A stretch of 6,175 bases of DNA from Micavibrio sp. (GTDB lineage: Bacteria > Pseudomonadota > Alphaproteobacteria > Micavibrionales > Micavibrionaceae), in NCBI GenBank assembly GCA_027066695.1, contig JAMONE010000225.1:1-6175 (forward strand), written 5' to 3'. The notes below the pieces were generated by a model. The model saw only the letters and a program-made list of their open reading frames with translations, was not told where the DNA came from and searched no databases. Shown piece after piece: positions 6,160-6,175 of the stretch. The translations under genes were made by a program, and so were the position numbers. Every line of letters begins with the position of its first letter. Position 1 is the first letter of the stretch.

Positions 6160-6163
6160 TATA
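6158..6163 (-). promoter_or_regulatory. Candidate -10 element for the flippase/ligase operon
   Basis: A perfect TATAAT reads on the - strand about 107 bases before the ATG at 6051. The matching -35 would fall at about 6181-6186, beyond the window, so it cannot be checked. The predicted start near 6151 gives a leader of about 100 bases. No other convincing promoter is visible in the 6052-6175 stretch, and no gene in it is supported. Confidence 0.35.
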
Positions 6164-6175
6164 TTTCGCGGCCTC

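Noticed and set aside
6060..6175. tRNA, tmRNA or 6S-like RNA gene at the right end
   Set aside because: There is no T-loop GGTTCGAATCC-type sequence, no cloverleaf and no tag-like frame. The small hairpins (such as CCGT/ACGG at 6120-6133) are too weak.

Overview
The window looks like part of an alphaproteobacterial chromosome with low to moderate GC, judged by eye rather than counted. The best lineage clue is the first gene: its wording (GSRVN..IPPL, IITCEDACELQL, RDLVKN.LRMRPERIIVGEVRGPEAFD, TGHDGSMGTVHAN) is close to the CpaF/TadA ATPases of Alphaproteobacteria. I cannot name a genus from the sequence alone.

The left half (1-3043, + strand) is the inner-membrane motor of a Tad/Flp (type IVc) pilus. 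It holds the 3' part of cpaF/tadA, then tadB, then tadC. CpaF is the hexameric cytoplasmic ATPase, and TadB and TadC form the platform that hands prepilins to the growing fibre. Upstream tad genes (pilin, prepilin peptidase, secretin and others) would lie left of the window. No tadD-like TPR gene follows tadC here. A 203-base spacer separates cpaF from tadB. It holds a possible 47-codon ORF with a strong Shine-Dalgarno and an 8-base overlap with the cpaF end.

In the middle (3044-3738) a small unrecognised + strand gene (97 aa) follows tadC. It meets a small unrecognised - strand gene (105 aa) tail to tail, and their stop codons overlap by four bases. No rho-independent terminator is visible at this junction.

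The right half (3776-6051, - strand) holds two polytopic membrane proteins 11 bases apart, probably one operon. The first is a free-standing lysylphosphatidylglycerol-synthase-type transmembrane domain (UPF0104, flippase-like fold). The second is a WaaL/Wzy-type O-antigen ligase or polymerase. Together they suggest export or assembly of an envelope glycolipid or polysaccharide. The 105-aa gene follows in the same direction after 37 bases but may have its own extended -10 promoter.

The last 124 bases hold no supported gene. They carry a perfect TATAAT on the - strand and a 9-base inverted repeat whose inner copy covers the AGG and the first two bases of the start codon of the flippase-like gene. 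I found no rRNA, tRNA, CRISPR array, insertion sequence or convincing mobile element. The one genuinely open question is the set of small uncharacterised ORFs around the tad genes; nothing here demonstrates a new system.
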